From the NCBI GenBank assembly GCA_019454045.1, contig SKCR01026824.1, positions 37,975 to 101,974 of the forward strand: a stretch of DNA of 64,000 nt. The letters are read 5' to 3'. Under the pieces are notes generated by a model. It was not told where the DNA came from, made no database searches, and saw nothing but the letters and a program-made list of their open reading frames with translations. Shown in pieces: positions 46,601 through 57,622 of the stretch (its first letter is position 1; every line of letters begins with the position of its first letter). Source of the DNA: Zanthoxylum bungeanum. Its lineage: Eukaryota > Streptophyta > Magnoliopsida > Sapindales > Rutaceae. The translations under genes were made by a program, and so were the position numbers.

Positions 46601-49515
46601 ATCAGGATTCAATGGAATTAATTCGGGGTGAAAATGATAAAAAAATGGACAAAAAAGAACAAAAAGGCAAAACTGTAATTTCCTGCTTGCGCGTCGCGAC
46701 GCGTGGACCACTTCGCGTTGCGAGATGTCAACATCAGCATCGAAAATAATCCCTTCCGGCATGCTTGAAAATGATGATTGAAGATGATGACGTGGCTTTT
46801 AGCGTGTGGAGTGATTTCTCCTCTTTTACATTTTGGAGGCAAGCGTTTGACTTCTTTGGCAAGTGGGCCAGATCCAAAATTTACATAGCCAATCTTGGAT
46901 AATCTTTCACATGGTTTTGCTTCTCTTAGGTCGTCAATTTTCTTTGGTGAAACTGATTGAGTGGACGTGGAGGCATGGGCATGTTTCATTTTTTTCTCCT
47001 TTTGCGTCTCTCATTGCAATTTTGATTATGGCAATTCACGTGGCCCTTGGCACTTTGTGCATGGCTCATCTGATGAAAATTAAAAGAGTGTTCCACGTGA
47101 TTTATATTTTGTGCTTGGCTAGACTTCACGTTTGGAAGCTTGTGTGAATTTTGATGAAGTGAAGTGCGTCGCGATGCTCAAGCTTGCGCGCGTCCCGACG
47201 CGGCCACCTCTGGATGCCTATAAATTGAGGCCATTTCATTCAGAATATTCATACCTTCCTGGAGTTCCTAATAGGGGACTAAGGATTGTATCTTGTTTGT
47301 TTAAGTTTTTATAATTTAAATTAAGCATTTTTTTAGTAGTAGTAGTACTTTCCTAAGTTTCTGAATAAAGATCTAAGGATTTTATTTTTATTTATTTAAT
47401 TTTTGCACTTTTAATTATACACTTTTATTTTCAGTAATAATATTAGTTTATTTACTTTTTATTTCTTTTATGTTCAATAGTTAAATTTCTCCTAGGGGAA
47501 TGGTGTAGCTTTTATATTATAATTTAGATTAATCTCCCTTATAATATATAAATTATCTTAAAACCTGACTTAATTGGATACCGCCTTTATGGTCGGTTGG
47601 AACTAATTATAACTTGACTTAATCAGGATACCGCCTATATGGTCGGTTGGTAATTATCACGCAAGTTTATATATTATAATAAGGGAGATTTTTAAATTAG
47701 AAATAGTAAAGGTAGATTAATATCACTTATATTATAATATGGAAATTGTAATTTAATAATATGGATTAAAATTTGATATCGCCTTAACAACTGGTTTTAT
47801 TTATGTAACATAATGTGAAACTGCTTATAAGGTCGCTCTTTACGTGACATATGATTACCGCCTATTTGGCTGGTTTATGGATAAATAATAACACCGCCTT
47901 TATGACTGGTTGAACTTAATTGGGTAACACTGACAATTTCTATATTATAATAAAGTGATATTTCTAAAAGTTGATCCCCTAACCCCCAATATTTTATTTT
48001 TATTCTATGGAAGTGATGAAACACAATATTCACATGCTTAATAATTGATTTAATTATATTATGGGTAATACTCAGGCTTATTTATTGAATCTTAAGCTTA
48101 ATGCTTCTTGTTGCCTGATCACAAATAAGGTTGATGTGGTAAACTTAAAATGAACTTGGAAAAAAGATTTTAGGTTTCAGCCTTAGATTCAATAGCTCAC
48201 GATCTCCCTTAAGGATAGATAACCCTTAATAGATTTCCTTAGGAATATACCTGTCAGGCGGGGGTAGCCACAATTGGAACTTGAACTTAATGAATTCAGG
48301 TAACTTGGTTAACATAGACATATGATTAATTGGGTTATTTTGGGTGTTTGTATCTGACCATTGGAAGAGGCTTTTGCATATTTTAGTGTTCTAGGCTAAC
48401 AAATTGATTTATTACACATACACAAAAGAATCAATTCATCATTAGAATAATATTGTGTGGAATCACAACCCTAAATATTTTTTTCTTTTGTTTATTTTCT
48501 GTATTTTCTTTTTTGAATTTATTTATTTATTTATTTAGCAGATCTACATTCAACCAACCAATCAAGCAATCATTCCATTCTCTTCCTAATTAGATACTTG
48601 TAAATAAATAGAATCAATAATTAATAACAACAGTAGAAATTAAGTTCTCGTGGGATCGATATTTTTATACTACTTGAGCGATATGTGTGCTTGCGTTACG
48701 TGTGTGATTTCACCGATCAATAAATCATTTGTAGTAATTGTTATTACATATGTTTTATTATTATTGGTAACAAGTGACATGATTTATTTTTTTGAAGCTT
48801 GAAGAATTCAAATTGAATTTGAATTCTTTAATTATAATTAATTGATTATAAATGACCAAAATGCCCCCAAGTTAGGTTAAGCCATGTATATAAAGTGAAA
48901 AATTTTGTTTTCTCTTTCATAAGCTTCCCTTGGTCGAAAATACACCTCCATGAAAGCTCCCAAATTTTTCTTGAAGAAACTTGAGAGAAATAGATGAAAT
49001 TAATAAGAAAGCTTAAGGAAATTAAGAGATTTTGAGGTAATCTTCAATATTCTTAAGCTTAGAAAGTTTGTTTCTTCTTGAATAATTAGAATAGTTTTGG
49101 GGTTTCTTTCTTTCTTGGTATTTGGGGCTTTTTGATTTGGAGGCTAGATTTGGAGGCTAGATGCATGTGTGAAGTTAGATTGAATGATATTAGTGTAATA
49201 TTAGTTCAATTTTGTCATAGGACCACTCTTATAACTCCTAGAATCGTTCTTGAGTTCTTCATTAGTGGTGGCTTTGATTGGTGTAAATATTAATATGATT
49301 AATGTTGAGAAAATTGGATTTAAAGCATGAAAAATGAATATTTTTGTACCCAGATTAGATCTGGAAATTCTGGAATTTTGGTGATGAAAAATATGTTATT
49401 TAAATTTATTGGATGTATATTGGGCATTGGAATAATTGTCGAAAAGTATTTCGGAGTGAAAATATACGAAAACGGTGAAAAATGGTGTTACCGGGTGAGT
49501 TTCGGACTTACTGGG
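43653..49515 (+). repeat. Copia-O 3' LTR, enlarged by duplication and K2
   Basis: It starts TGTTATGGTTGGTGCTCGG. A segment from 43834 to 45246 is repeated from 45247 to 46484 and 48720 to about 48856, the second copy being interrupted by K2. A TATA box lies at 48887-48894, after the second copy. A (TA)n run is at about 44899-44920. Downstream (48900-49515) is leader-like or unassigned, including a 13-bp duplication GATTTGGAGGCTA at 49136. The right boundary is uncertain. Confidence 0.6.
46485..48719 (+). mobile_element. K2 solo LTR (Gypsy-like)
   Basis: It begins TGATGAGAGGAAAATATG and ends TTTCACCGATCA, flanked by ATAAT and ATAAA (one mismatch). Removing it restores the duplicated Copia-O LTR text found uninterrupted at 45100-45125. 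A TATA-like TATAAATT is at 47219. The ORFs at 46618-46989 and 46863-47147 overlap on opposite strands and look spurious. Confidence 0.85.
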
Positions 49516-50449
49516 TGTTGGCTGTCCAAACAGTAAATTTGTCACTATTTTGGCAGCCCATGAACTGTCCAAATACTATTGGGGCTGACCTGTGCATCCC
49601 CTGATAGTGTCCTAGACATGCCACAGGATCTCTAAGCGTGATTATTGTGTGAATTATCAAGTGAGTTACGGAAAAAACTTACATTGATTTGGATGAAAAT
49701 TCGAAACTTTCATGGATTTATATGGAAGCTCCAAGCTTTCTTTTGTGTTTCCAACACTTGGGTGAGTTTCCCTGTCACCTTAAGTTGACTCCTTATGTTC
49801 TAGCAAGAACAAAAATGAAAGAAAAATTTTCCCATGTGAAGAGAAGCATTTTCGGCCATTGAAGGAAAGAGAAGATAATGAATAGTGTTTTTCAAGTTCT
49901 AAACTTGTTACAAAAATTTTGACTTCCAAAATTTTCTTAAGTGTGTTAGGTGTGTGTTAAATGAATTACATTTAATAAAGTCAAGCACCTCCATCACAAT
50001 TATGACTAGTTGATGTAAGTCAAGTGTCAAGTTGATGTAAGTTAGTGGGTCCCACCACTTTGAATTCAAAATTCAAGTTGGTTCACACAACACACTTTGG
50101 GCCCAGTTTCATTTAATCCGATTAAACGAATTTTCCGTTGCGACGTAATTAAATCCAATTTAATTAAATAATAATGCCCAACAAAATTATTACGGAAGTC
50201 ACTTACGAATTAATTCCAAATTAATTCGTTCGCACGAATTAAAATCCAATTTTAATTCCGTATTGAAATCCAATTTCAATTAATATATCTAATATATTAT
50301 TTGAGCCCAAATAAATAAATTTAAATACAAAAATCCAATTTAACTGTTAAATTTATTTTACCGATTAATTCCAAATTAAATCACGTTCTCTCTTCTTCAC
50401 GAATTAATCCCAGATTAATTCATGACGCAATTAATCCTAGATTAATTTC
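49516..50449 (-). repeat. Angela-2 LTR, left part
   Basis: From TGTTGGCTGTCC, a candidate end, to the ATTTC duplication (50445-50449). Homology to the Angela-1 LTR is clear from TGGAAGCTCCAAGC (49726) through AATTAATCCCAGATTAATT (50410). With 59600-60722 it makes one LTR of about 2.06 kb. Confidence 0.7.
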
Positions 50450-52419
50450 TGTTGGTTTCTATAATATGTCCCAAACAAAGATTAAGCATTTGAAATACTA
50501 TAAATGAATATATATAAAAGACTTGAAGCATGGCAGAATCATACTTACAAAGCTATGTGATGAAGAAGATGATCAAATGGTGGAAGCTCCAAGTGTTGGA
50601 AGATTCGGCCAAGAGGAGGAAGAAGACTTGAAGCTCCAAGCTTTTGTATTCCAAGCTCTTTGATGGTTTCCCTATCACCTCTTTTGATCCCTTGCTTGTG
50701 CTAGCAAAAATGGAGAATAGAAGATCAAATCTTCCTTTGCCCTTCCATGGAGTTCACGGCAATGTGAAGAAATTTGAGAGAGAAAAGAGTTTTGTGTAAT
50801 TGATTTTTGTTTTTACCAAAAATCAATTTATATTTATGTCATAAAATTTATAAATTAATAATAAATCTATTACACAAACCATGCAATGGCTTAGAGTGTC
50901 AAACACTCAAACTCCATGCAAAACATTTGAGTGTAATGCACACTATCACCATGCAATGCCTTTGAGTGTAATGCACACTATCACCATGCAATGCCTATCA
51001 ATTAAATAATGCATATAATGACAAGTGTCATGTGGGCCCCACACGTTTCCCAATGAAAGTGGGCCCACGTCCACTCACGCGTTCGGGTTCGATATTTCCG
51101 AAATACCGAGCTTACGTCGCGACGTTAATTAAACCGAATTTAAATAAATAATTGCGCCTAGCGAAATTATTATTTACGTCGCTAACGAATTAATTCTAAA
51201 TTAACTCGTATGCCCGAATTAAAATCTAATTTCAATTCGCGTCGAAATCGAATTTCGATTATTATATCGAATACAATAATTTTATCGATTAATTCCAAAT
51301 TAATCGTTCTCTCTCTAAATTAGGCACTTTATCCGAGATAAAGTTTCTCCGTAATTAATCCAAGATTAATTAAGTTCGAATCAAAATATCATAGGTGAAT
51401 CTTCAGGAAGCGACCCAAGAGATCTCCGGATATTTTGGCAGTAAATACGGTCGTCGGATAATCCGAACACGTACGTACCTCGTACTACGTCTTTACCGAT
51501 TCACAAGACAAGGTTGGCTTCTAGCAAAGCGCCATGCCTACCCAATTCTCCAGAAATATTCTTATAGGAATATAAGATCTATATCAAGCATAGTATACCG
51601 TAGTATTGCGTACATCGATCCAGTATCGGATGATCACATGTTAGGCCTGGGGCTGGAGATGTGTCTGCCCCGTACGAAACATATATCGGACATCAAGCAA
51701 CCAGTCTCTTTAAATCGGACAATCCTGACCTGGTCATATTGTCCCGACGGTTGCAACCTTTTATAGAGTACTAGTTCTGTGCCCTGCGTGATCATCACCT
51801 CCATATGTCTGAAGCGATACTTCCATCTCGACATCACATCCAGTACACTACGATTCTTGATAAACCCAGAAGAGGTGTACACAGAACCGGTTAAGGTCCC
51901 CAACCACCAAAACCAAAGTTTACCGATTGTCGCAAGTACTAGCGATGTAAGTCTCAGGTTAAGACCATATACACCTACCCTGATGCGGCCTCCCATAGAC
52001 ACGTAGACATACTACCAATGGGATTCCGCGGGGTCTATCCAGAGCGAAGCTGTTTTCCGTACCATCGGAAAACACAACCTCCTATCGCACTTGCATAAGT
52101 ATCCAATACTTAAATATATGAGAACTATGCCGTTGTGCCCTCACAACGTGCACAAGCGCAATACTAGTCTATTCCGCATTATCGATGTCCGATCTCGATA
52201 ATACTCCGACTAGGGATATTAATGATTAAAACTTTATGGATTGATACTGTCTCATATCATCTAAATCCGGTACTAATCATATGGACTTTCGCCATTTATA
52301 TATCAAAGTAAATAACATTACAAAATGGCAAAAGGCAATTTCATTATCACATAGTTAATTTTGTACAATAATACAATATCATTTACAAACAGTGACGCTA
52401 TGGGACATAATGTCTAACA
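50450..52419 (-). repeat. Angela-1 3' LTR
   Basis: Ends TGTTGGTTTC and GTCTAACA. It contains a 35-bp tandem duplicate of TTTGAGTGTAATGCACACTA-type text (50929-51000) and the palindrome ACGTCGCGACGT (about 51115). The 123-codon frame at 51395 begins with GTG and runs antisense to the element. Confidence 0.93.
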
Positions 52420-52432
52420 ATCTCCCACTTGG
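52420..52432 (-). other. Polypurine tract of Angela-1
   Basis: On the minus strand AAGTGGGAGAT lies directly before the 3' LTR. Confidence 0.85.
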
Positions 52433-52482
52433 CCTATAGCCAGTCACTCAAGCATCTAATACCCGAACTATGTATGTGTCGT

Positions 52483-53010
52483 TCAAAAAACTTGTTGAAT
52501 GACAACCTTCGTCAGCGGGTCTGCAATGTTATCATCTGATGTGACCTTCTCGACTTTTACATCGCCACGATGTATAATCTCCCGAATCAGATGGTAACGT
52601 CGAAGAACATGCTTGGACCGTTGATGAGACCTTGGTTCCTTAGCCTGCGCTATAGCCCCGTTATTGTCACAATACAATGGAACGGGCTCAGCTGCTAACA
52701 GAACTTCTCCTAATCCGATTAGGAACTTTCGGATCCAAACTGCCTCCTTTGCTGCTTCAGATGCAGCGATGTACTCTGCTTCTGTTGTTGAATCGGCAAC
52801 AGTATCTTGCTTGGAAGATTTCCAGCTCACTGCTCTGTTATTCAAACAAAAAATGTACTCGGATTGTGACTTGTAGTCATCCTTGTCGGTTTGGAAACTT
52901 GCATCGGTATACCCAGATACCGCAAGTTCTCCGCCTCCATAAATTAAGAAAGCATCCTAGTTCGTTTAAGATACTTAAGGATATTCTTAACTGCTATCCA
53001 GTGACCTCAC
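52483..53010 (-). pseudogene. Angela-1 RNase H
   Basis: The frame 52845-52483 has VSWKSSKQDTVADSTTEAEY (Asp and Glu of the active site) and VPLYCDNNGAIAQAK (Asp), plus RSKHVLRRYHLIRE. It is the last domain of the Copia polyprotein and is in the gag frame. The preceding stretch (53197-52994) is in another frame, so frameshifts separate it from RT. Confidence 0.88.
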
Positions 53011-53870
53011 CTGGATCGGCCTGATAGCGACTGCACATGCTCAAAGCATATGAGACATCAGGTCGTGTACATATCATGGCATACATGATCGATCCGACTG
53101 CCGAGGCGAACGGTATCCGACTCATGTTGTTTCTCTCTTCCTGAGTCTTAGGACACATGTCCTTAGACAGAGAGGTACCACGTACCATTGGAACCAATCC
53201 CTTTTGGATTGTTCCATGTTGAATCGCTTCAACACTTTATCAATGTATGTACTCTGGGAGAGTCCAAGCAGCTTTCTAGATCTATCCCGGTAGATCTTTA
53301 TTCCAAGAATAAAGGCTGCGTCTCCCAGATCTTTCATGGAGAATTTTAATGAAAGCCAAGCTTTCACCGACGTTAGCATGGGAATGTCATTGCCTATCAG
53401 CAATACGTCGTCGACATAAAGGACAATAAAAGTAAGTGCTCTCCCACTAACCTTCTTGTATACACAAGGGTCATCTGCGTTTTGCACGAAATCATATTCT
53501 TTTATGATCCATCAAAACGCTGATTCCATGACCGTGATGCTTGCTTCAATCCATAAATGGATCGATTTAACTTACAAACCTTGTTTGCAAGTCTTGGCAC
53601 GATAAAACCGTCAGGCTGTTGCAATATAAACATCCTCCAAAAGGTTTCCGTTAAGGAAAGCGGTCTTAACGTCCATCTGCCATATCTCGAAGTCGAAATA
53701 TGCAGCTATTGCAAGCATTATCCGAATGGATTTAATCATGGCAACGGGTGAGAAGGTTTCGTCATAATCAATACCGTATTGTTGACGATACCCCTTCGCT
53801 ACAAGCCTAGCTTTGTACGTTTGTACGTTGCCATCCATGTCGGTATTCATCTGAAGATCCATCTGCATCC
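53011..53870 (-). pseudogene. Angela-1 reverse transcriptase
   Basis: The piece 53868-53611 has YKARLVAKGYRQQYGIDY and WQMDVKTAFLNGNL, with the first catalytic Asp. The piece 53487-53122 has FIVLYVDDVLLIGND, the catalytic pair, and LKDLG-like KDLGDAAFILGI. Both are in the gag frame. Stops near 53611 and a frameshift near 53200 break the domain, but the three catalytic acids survive. Confidence 0.9.
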
Positions 53871-54491
53871 AATAGGCTTTACGCCTTCTGGTGCATCAAC
53901 CAGTGTCCAAACTTGGTTGGCGTACATGGAATCCATCTCGGACTTCATGCTTCTTGCCATAAAGCGGAATCGATATTTGTATCGCTTCCTGATACGTAGC
54001 CGGCTCATTATCCTCAATAAGATTAATATCTACATGAGGTGAGATCAGGAACCCATACCTCTCAGGTACTGTTATGACTCTCTCCGACCTACGCGGTCCT
54101 TGTGTATGTGAAGTTTGTGGTACAGACTCATCCCGGACGGTCTGTTCTTGTTCCGTCGTTGATTCATTGCCAGGAACAGTATCACTTCGATTTTCATCGA
54201 GTTCTACTTTCCTCCCACTTACCACTGCATTTATAAAATCCTTCTCAAGGAAAAATGCATGTAGAGCAACAAATACTTTGTTCTCTTGCGGGTGATAGAA
54301 GTAATATCCTTTGTTTCCCTAGGATATCCTACGAAAATGCATTTATCAGATTTGGGTTCAAGTTTGGTACCTTCCAAACGTTTAACATATGCCCAGCATC
54401 CCCAAATCTTCAGGAAAGAGAAACCTGGTTTCCTTCCTGTCCATATCTCATATGGAGTCTGTTCAACAGACTTCGACGGTACCTTATTCAA
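53871..54491 (-). pseudogene. Angela-1 integrase C-terminal and linker region
   Basis: The frame 54491-54231 carries KVPSKSVEQTPYEIWTGRKP and KIWGCWAYVKR, the conserved post-catalytic part of Copia integrase, and CIFVGYP. It is shifted relative to gag. The frame 54225-53896, back in the gag frame, is the low-complexity Ser/Glu-rich linker leading to RT (RRSERVITVPERYGF). Confidence 0.85.
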
Positions 54492-54552
54492 AATAAGTAT
54501 AGCACTGTTAATGCGTATCCCCAGAAGGATATTGGTAGCTCAGTGCGACTCA

Positions 54553-55386
54553 TCATTGACCTACCATGTCCAACAAGGTGCGGTTTCTTCGTTCGGACAC
54601 ACCATTTAATTGCGGTGTTCCAGGAGGAGTCCACTGCGAAAGAATACCATATTCTTTCAAGTAATCTTGAAACTCATAACTTAAGTATTCCCCACCACGG
54701 TCTGACCGTAATGTCTTAATACTCTTCCCTGTTTGTTTCTCCACTTCGTGTCGAAACTCTTTGAATTTCTCAAAAGTTTCCGACTTGTGTCTCATAAGAT
54801 ACACATAACCGTAACGAGATGCATCATCTGTAAAGGTTACGAAGTAGTGAAATCCACCTCTAGCCTGGCTAGACATGGGCCCGCATACGTCAGTATGAAC
54901 GAGAGCCAACAGTTCTGTGGCACGTTCACCTTTACCGCTAAAAGGTGATTTAGGCATTTTGCCTAAAAGACAAGATTCGCAGACGTCATATGAATTGGGA
55001 TCAAATTCGTCCAAGTACCCACTCTTTGAAAGTGTGGATATGCGAGTCTTGTTGATGTGTCCTAGACTACAATGCCACATGTAAGCTTCATCTTTTAGAT
55101 TACTCCTTTTGAGCCTTTTGTTTGTCATTTTAGGAGATTCATTTATATTCAAAATATAAAGACCGTTATTTGCAACAGCTGTGCAAATTTCTGCATCACT
55201 TTTATATAAATAACACCCGGTGTTTCTGAATACAAAAGTGTAACCCTGCTGGGTTAAAAAGGATACAGATATAATATTCTTAGTTAAACTAGGTACAAAA
55301 TAACAGTTCAAAAGTTTAAGTACATGCCCTGAGGGCAGTTCTAAAACAAAAGTCCCTACGGCCAAAACAGCAACTGGTGTTCCGTT
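54553..55386 (-). pseudogene. Angela-1 integrase (catalytic core intact)
   Basis: The frame 55365-54553 (270 aa) has the zinc module (MWHCSLGHINKTRI, CESCLLGK, around residues 97-132) and the D,D-35-E triad: Asp159 in HTDVCGP, Asp222 in RSDRGGEY and Glu258 in GVSERRNRT. The N-terminal end continues the protease of the upstream frame after one TGA. A one-base deletion near 54555 shifts the frame after residue 269. Confidence 0.92.
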
Positions 55387-56379
55387 TCAGACCCGTAGAT
55401 CCATCTCCCCTGATGCCAGCACCCTGCTATCATGCAGATCCTGCACATCAGTACAAATATGAGCACCACAACCAGAATCAAAAATCCAATTTTTAAAACT
55501 AGAAGTATTCATATTTATCTCAATGACAAACATACCAGAGGCGATAGCCTTGCTAGCCTTGATATCCTCCCTCTGCCCTTTGCCCATTCGGCAGTCACGT
55601 TTCCAGTGACCCCTCTTACCGCAGTTGAGGCAGATGTCGTGAGATTTGTCCTTTGGCTTCCTAGAAGCCACTGTCAACTTGCCTTTGCCCTTCTTCTTGA
55701 AATTCTTCTTCCTCGCACCTCCAATTGCCTTGGGCCCAGTCCTTGGCGCATGAGAGGTCGATGCATAATGCGCCTCGCGCTTGCTCCCCTTTAGGAGTTC
55801 CTTTTCGGACTCCTTCAGCACGGACAACAACTCTCCGAGAGTGTCATCAGTATCCATCAACTTATAGTTGATGATGATTTGTTTCCAAGTATCGGGCAGC
55901 GATTGTAATATCATATCAATCGTCAGCTCTGCCTCCAAGACAATGCCCATATTGGCTAACTCATCTATGTCAGCGATTATTTGAGTCCCGTGGGCCTCAA
56001 CTGATGCGCCGTCTGTCATCCGGGAGCGGAAGAGTTTCCTTACTAGCTCGTACCTCTTCATCCGCTTGTTAGTGCGGTGAAGATCACGCAATCTTGCCAT
56101 CATGTTATAGGGATCCAAGTCCCTATTCTGGCGTCTGAAATGCTGGGTCATTGCAGCTAGCATAATTGACTGAGCTTGGTCACAATCATCACTATGAGTT
56201 TTCCATAACTCTAGCTCCAGTGGCTCAGTGGGTTTAGGCAGGAGAGGTCTCTGAATAGTATACAGCACCCTCTCAGCCCCAAGCACTATCTTGAGGTTCA
56301 TTTCCCAGTCGGCAAAGTTTGTCCCTTTGAAGACATTATCGCTCATGATTATGTCGCAGATATTACCTTTGCCAATCAT
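55387..56379 (-). CDS. gag: Angela-1 gag and protease start, ended by one TGA
   Basis: A 330-aa open frame from ATG 56379, although the usual Copia start would fit the second Met (MSDNVFKGTNFADWE). It has the Gag core (FADWEMNLKIVLG, YELVRKLFRSRM, LQSLPDTWKQIIINYKL), a basic region, and a zinc knuckle CLNCGKRGHWKRDC (about residues 250-263). The protease active site WIFDSGCGAHIC (Asp-Ser-Gly about 301-303) follows. TGA at 55387-55389 cuts the protease, and the next frame is the same, so a single nonsense mutation separates them. Gag itself could still be made. Confidence 0.9.
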   Translation of the reverse strand: MIGKGNICDIIMSDNVFKGTNFADWEMNLKIVLGAERVLYTIQRPLLPKPTEPLELELWKTHSDDCDQAQSIMLAAMTQHFRRQNRDLDPYNMMARLRDLHRTNKRMKRYELVRKLFRSRMTDGASVEAHGTQIIADIDELANMGIVLEAELTIDMILQSLPDTWKQIIINYKLMDTDDTLGELLSVLKESEKELLKGSKREAHYASTSHAPRTGPKAIGGARKKNFKKKGKGKLTVASRKPKDKSHDICLNCGKRGHWKRDCRMGKGQREDIKASKAIASGMFVIEINMNTSSFKNWIFDSGCGAHICTDVQDLHDSRVLASGEMDLRV

Positions 56380-57604
56380 CTTGACGACTATAGTCCAACT
56401 ATAAAGTCAACGATGTTATGGGTACAGTCAAACTGTTACAAGTAAAATAACAATATATTAGTCCAACTAATTTTTTAAAATATTGACGAAATAATTTGAA
56501 AGACGCGTATGGCTAAATATCTGAACGAAATTGCAAATTCAATAATAGCCTCCCACTATTTTCTTCAAGTCTCTAACCCTCTGTAGAGGACTCGGGAAAT
56601 CGAATTTCCTAGTGGGCTAGGATCCCATTAAATAACACACAACCTTGACTTTGGCCAATAAAAATTGTATGCTATTTAACTTAGGTAGATCTCCATGATC
56701 AATTGGATCTCATCCAATTCCTAGATCCGGTTAGGTGGACATCCAAGTCCGAAACATATGTATAATGTCAATATATCCAATACATTTTCCTAACCCTATC
56801 CTCTGAATCATCTAGGCCTTGGCTTTGGCCAAAAACAAACCTAATGATTCCAGTTAAGCGGGACCCATTGACGAGGAAAGTTTCGTAATCAATGTCATTG
56901 GACAAAAAGTGACCTTGACTTTGGCCAATAAAAATCACGATTTGGACAAGACACCGATATGCAACAGAACTCTCATGATTCAAGTACATCCTTGATTGAC
57001 AAAGGTCTTGACTTGGTCAAAAACAAACCAATGCCAACTTCGGATCTTGAACAAGAATCATTCAATGGAAGGATATTTGCTTAATATAATTGAGGGATTT
57101 TCGCGTAATTGGCAACCAATTTATTTATCTTTGTTAGGTCTCATCATCATACACCCTTAAGCATGCTTCTAAAACATCATAAAGCGCGTAAAGTAAATTA
57201 ATAGTGATATGCGGATGGATATATAAACAACTTGTTCCTAGAACAAATCACTCCATTTCCTCTCCCCGCTAGCACTATTCTACTTCTACCCAATTACATA
57301 ATACAATAAGAGAAACCTCATTTACATTGTTTTTCAATCCGATTGAATTACTAATCTACGTCCCGTATACGTTCTAAGTCATCCAATGATCTTAAACACA
57401 AAAAATTCCAATACATCAAATGTAACATCACATTCGGCCAAGGCATAGATTTGGGGAAAAAATCATCCAATGCATTTTTCATAAAATTGATTTCATATTA
57501 TGTCATATAACATACATATAAGCATACTCATTCATCAAATTTCACAAGAACATGCTTCAATCAATTTTACCCAAATTTTAACCTAAAGTATTTCATGCTT
57601 AAAC
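56380..57604 (-). mobile_element. Angela-1 5' leader, non-coding
   Basis: No gene. Repeated 'cttgactttggcc' phrases lie at 56645, 56820 and 56925. It is similar to 1181-1757 (Angela-3) and, next to the primer site, to the Angela-4 leader at 63304-63430. Confidence 0.85.
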
Positions 57605-57621
57605 CTAGCTCAATGATACCA
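57605..57621 (-). other. Primer-binding site of Angela-1 (initiator tRNA-Met type)
   Basis: On the minus strand TGGTATCATTGAGCTAG begins one base after the LTR. TGGTATCA matches the 3' end of initiator methionine tRNA used by Angela/BARE elements. Confidence 0.8.
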
Positions 57622-57622
57622 T

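Noticed and set aside
46618..47147. Two overlapping frames of 123 and 94 aa in K2
   Set aside because: Opposite strands, no motifs, and the region is LTR sequence upstream of a TATA box.
49327..49536. A 69-aa frame near the right end of Copia-O
   Set aside because: Short, no homology recognised, and it spans the probable Angela-2 LTR boundary.
51395..51766. A 123-aa frame, conserved at 58570-58941 and partly at 159-341, inside the Angela LTRs
   Set aside because: It starts at GTG, runs antisense to the element, and its conservation is simply that of the young LTR pair. No known domain was recognised.
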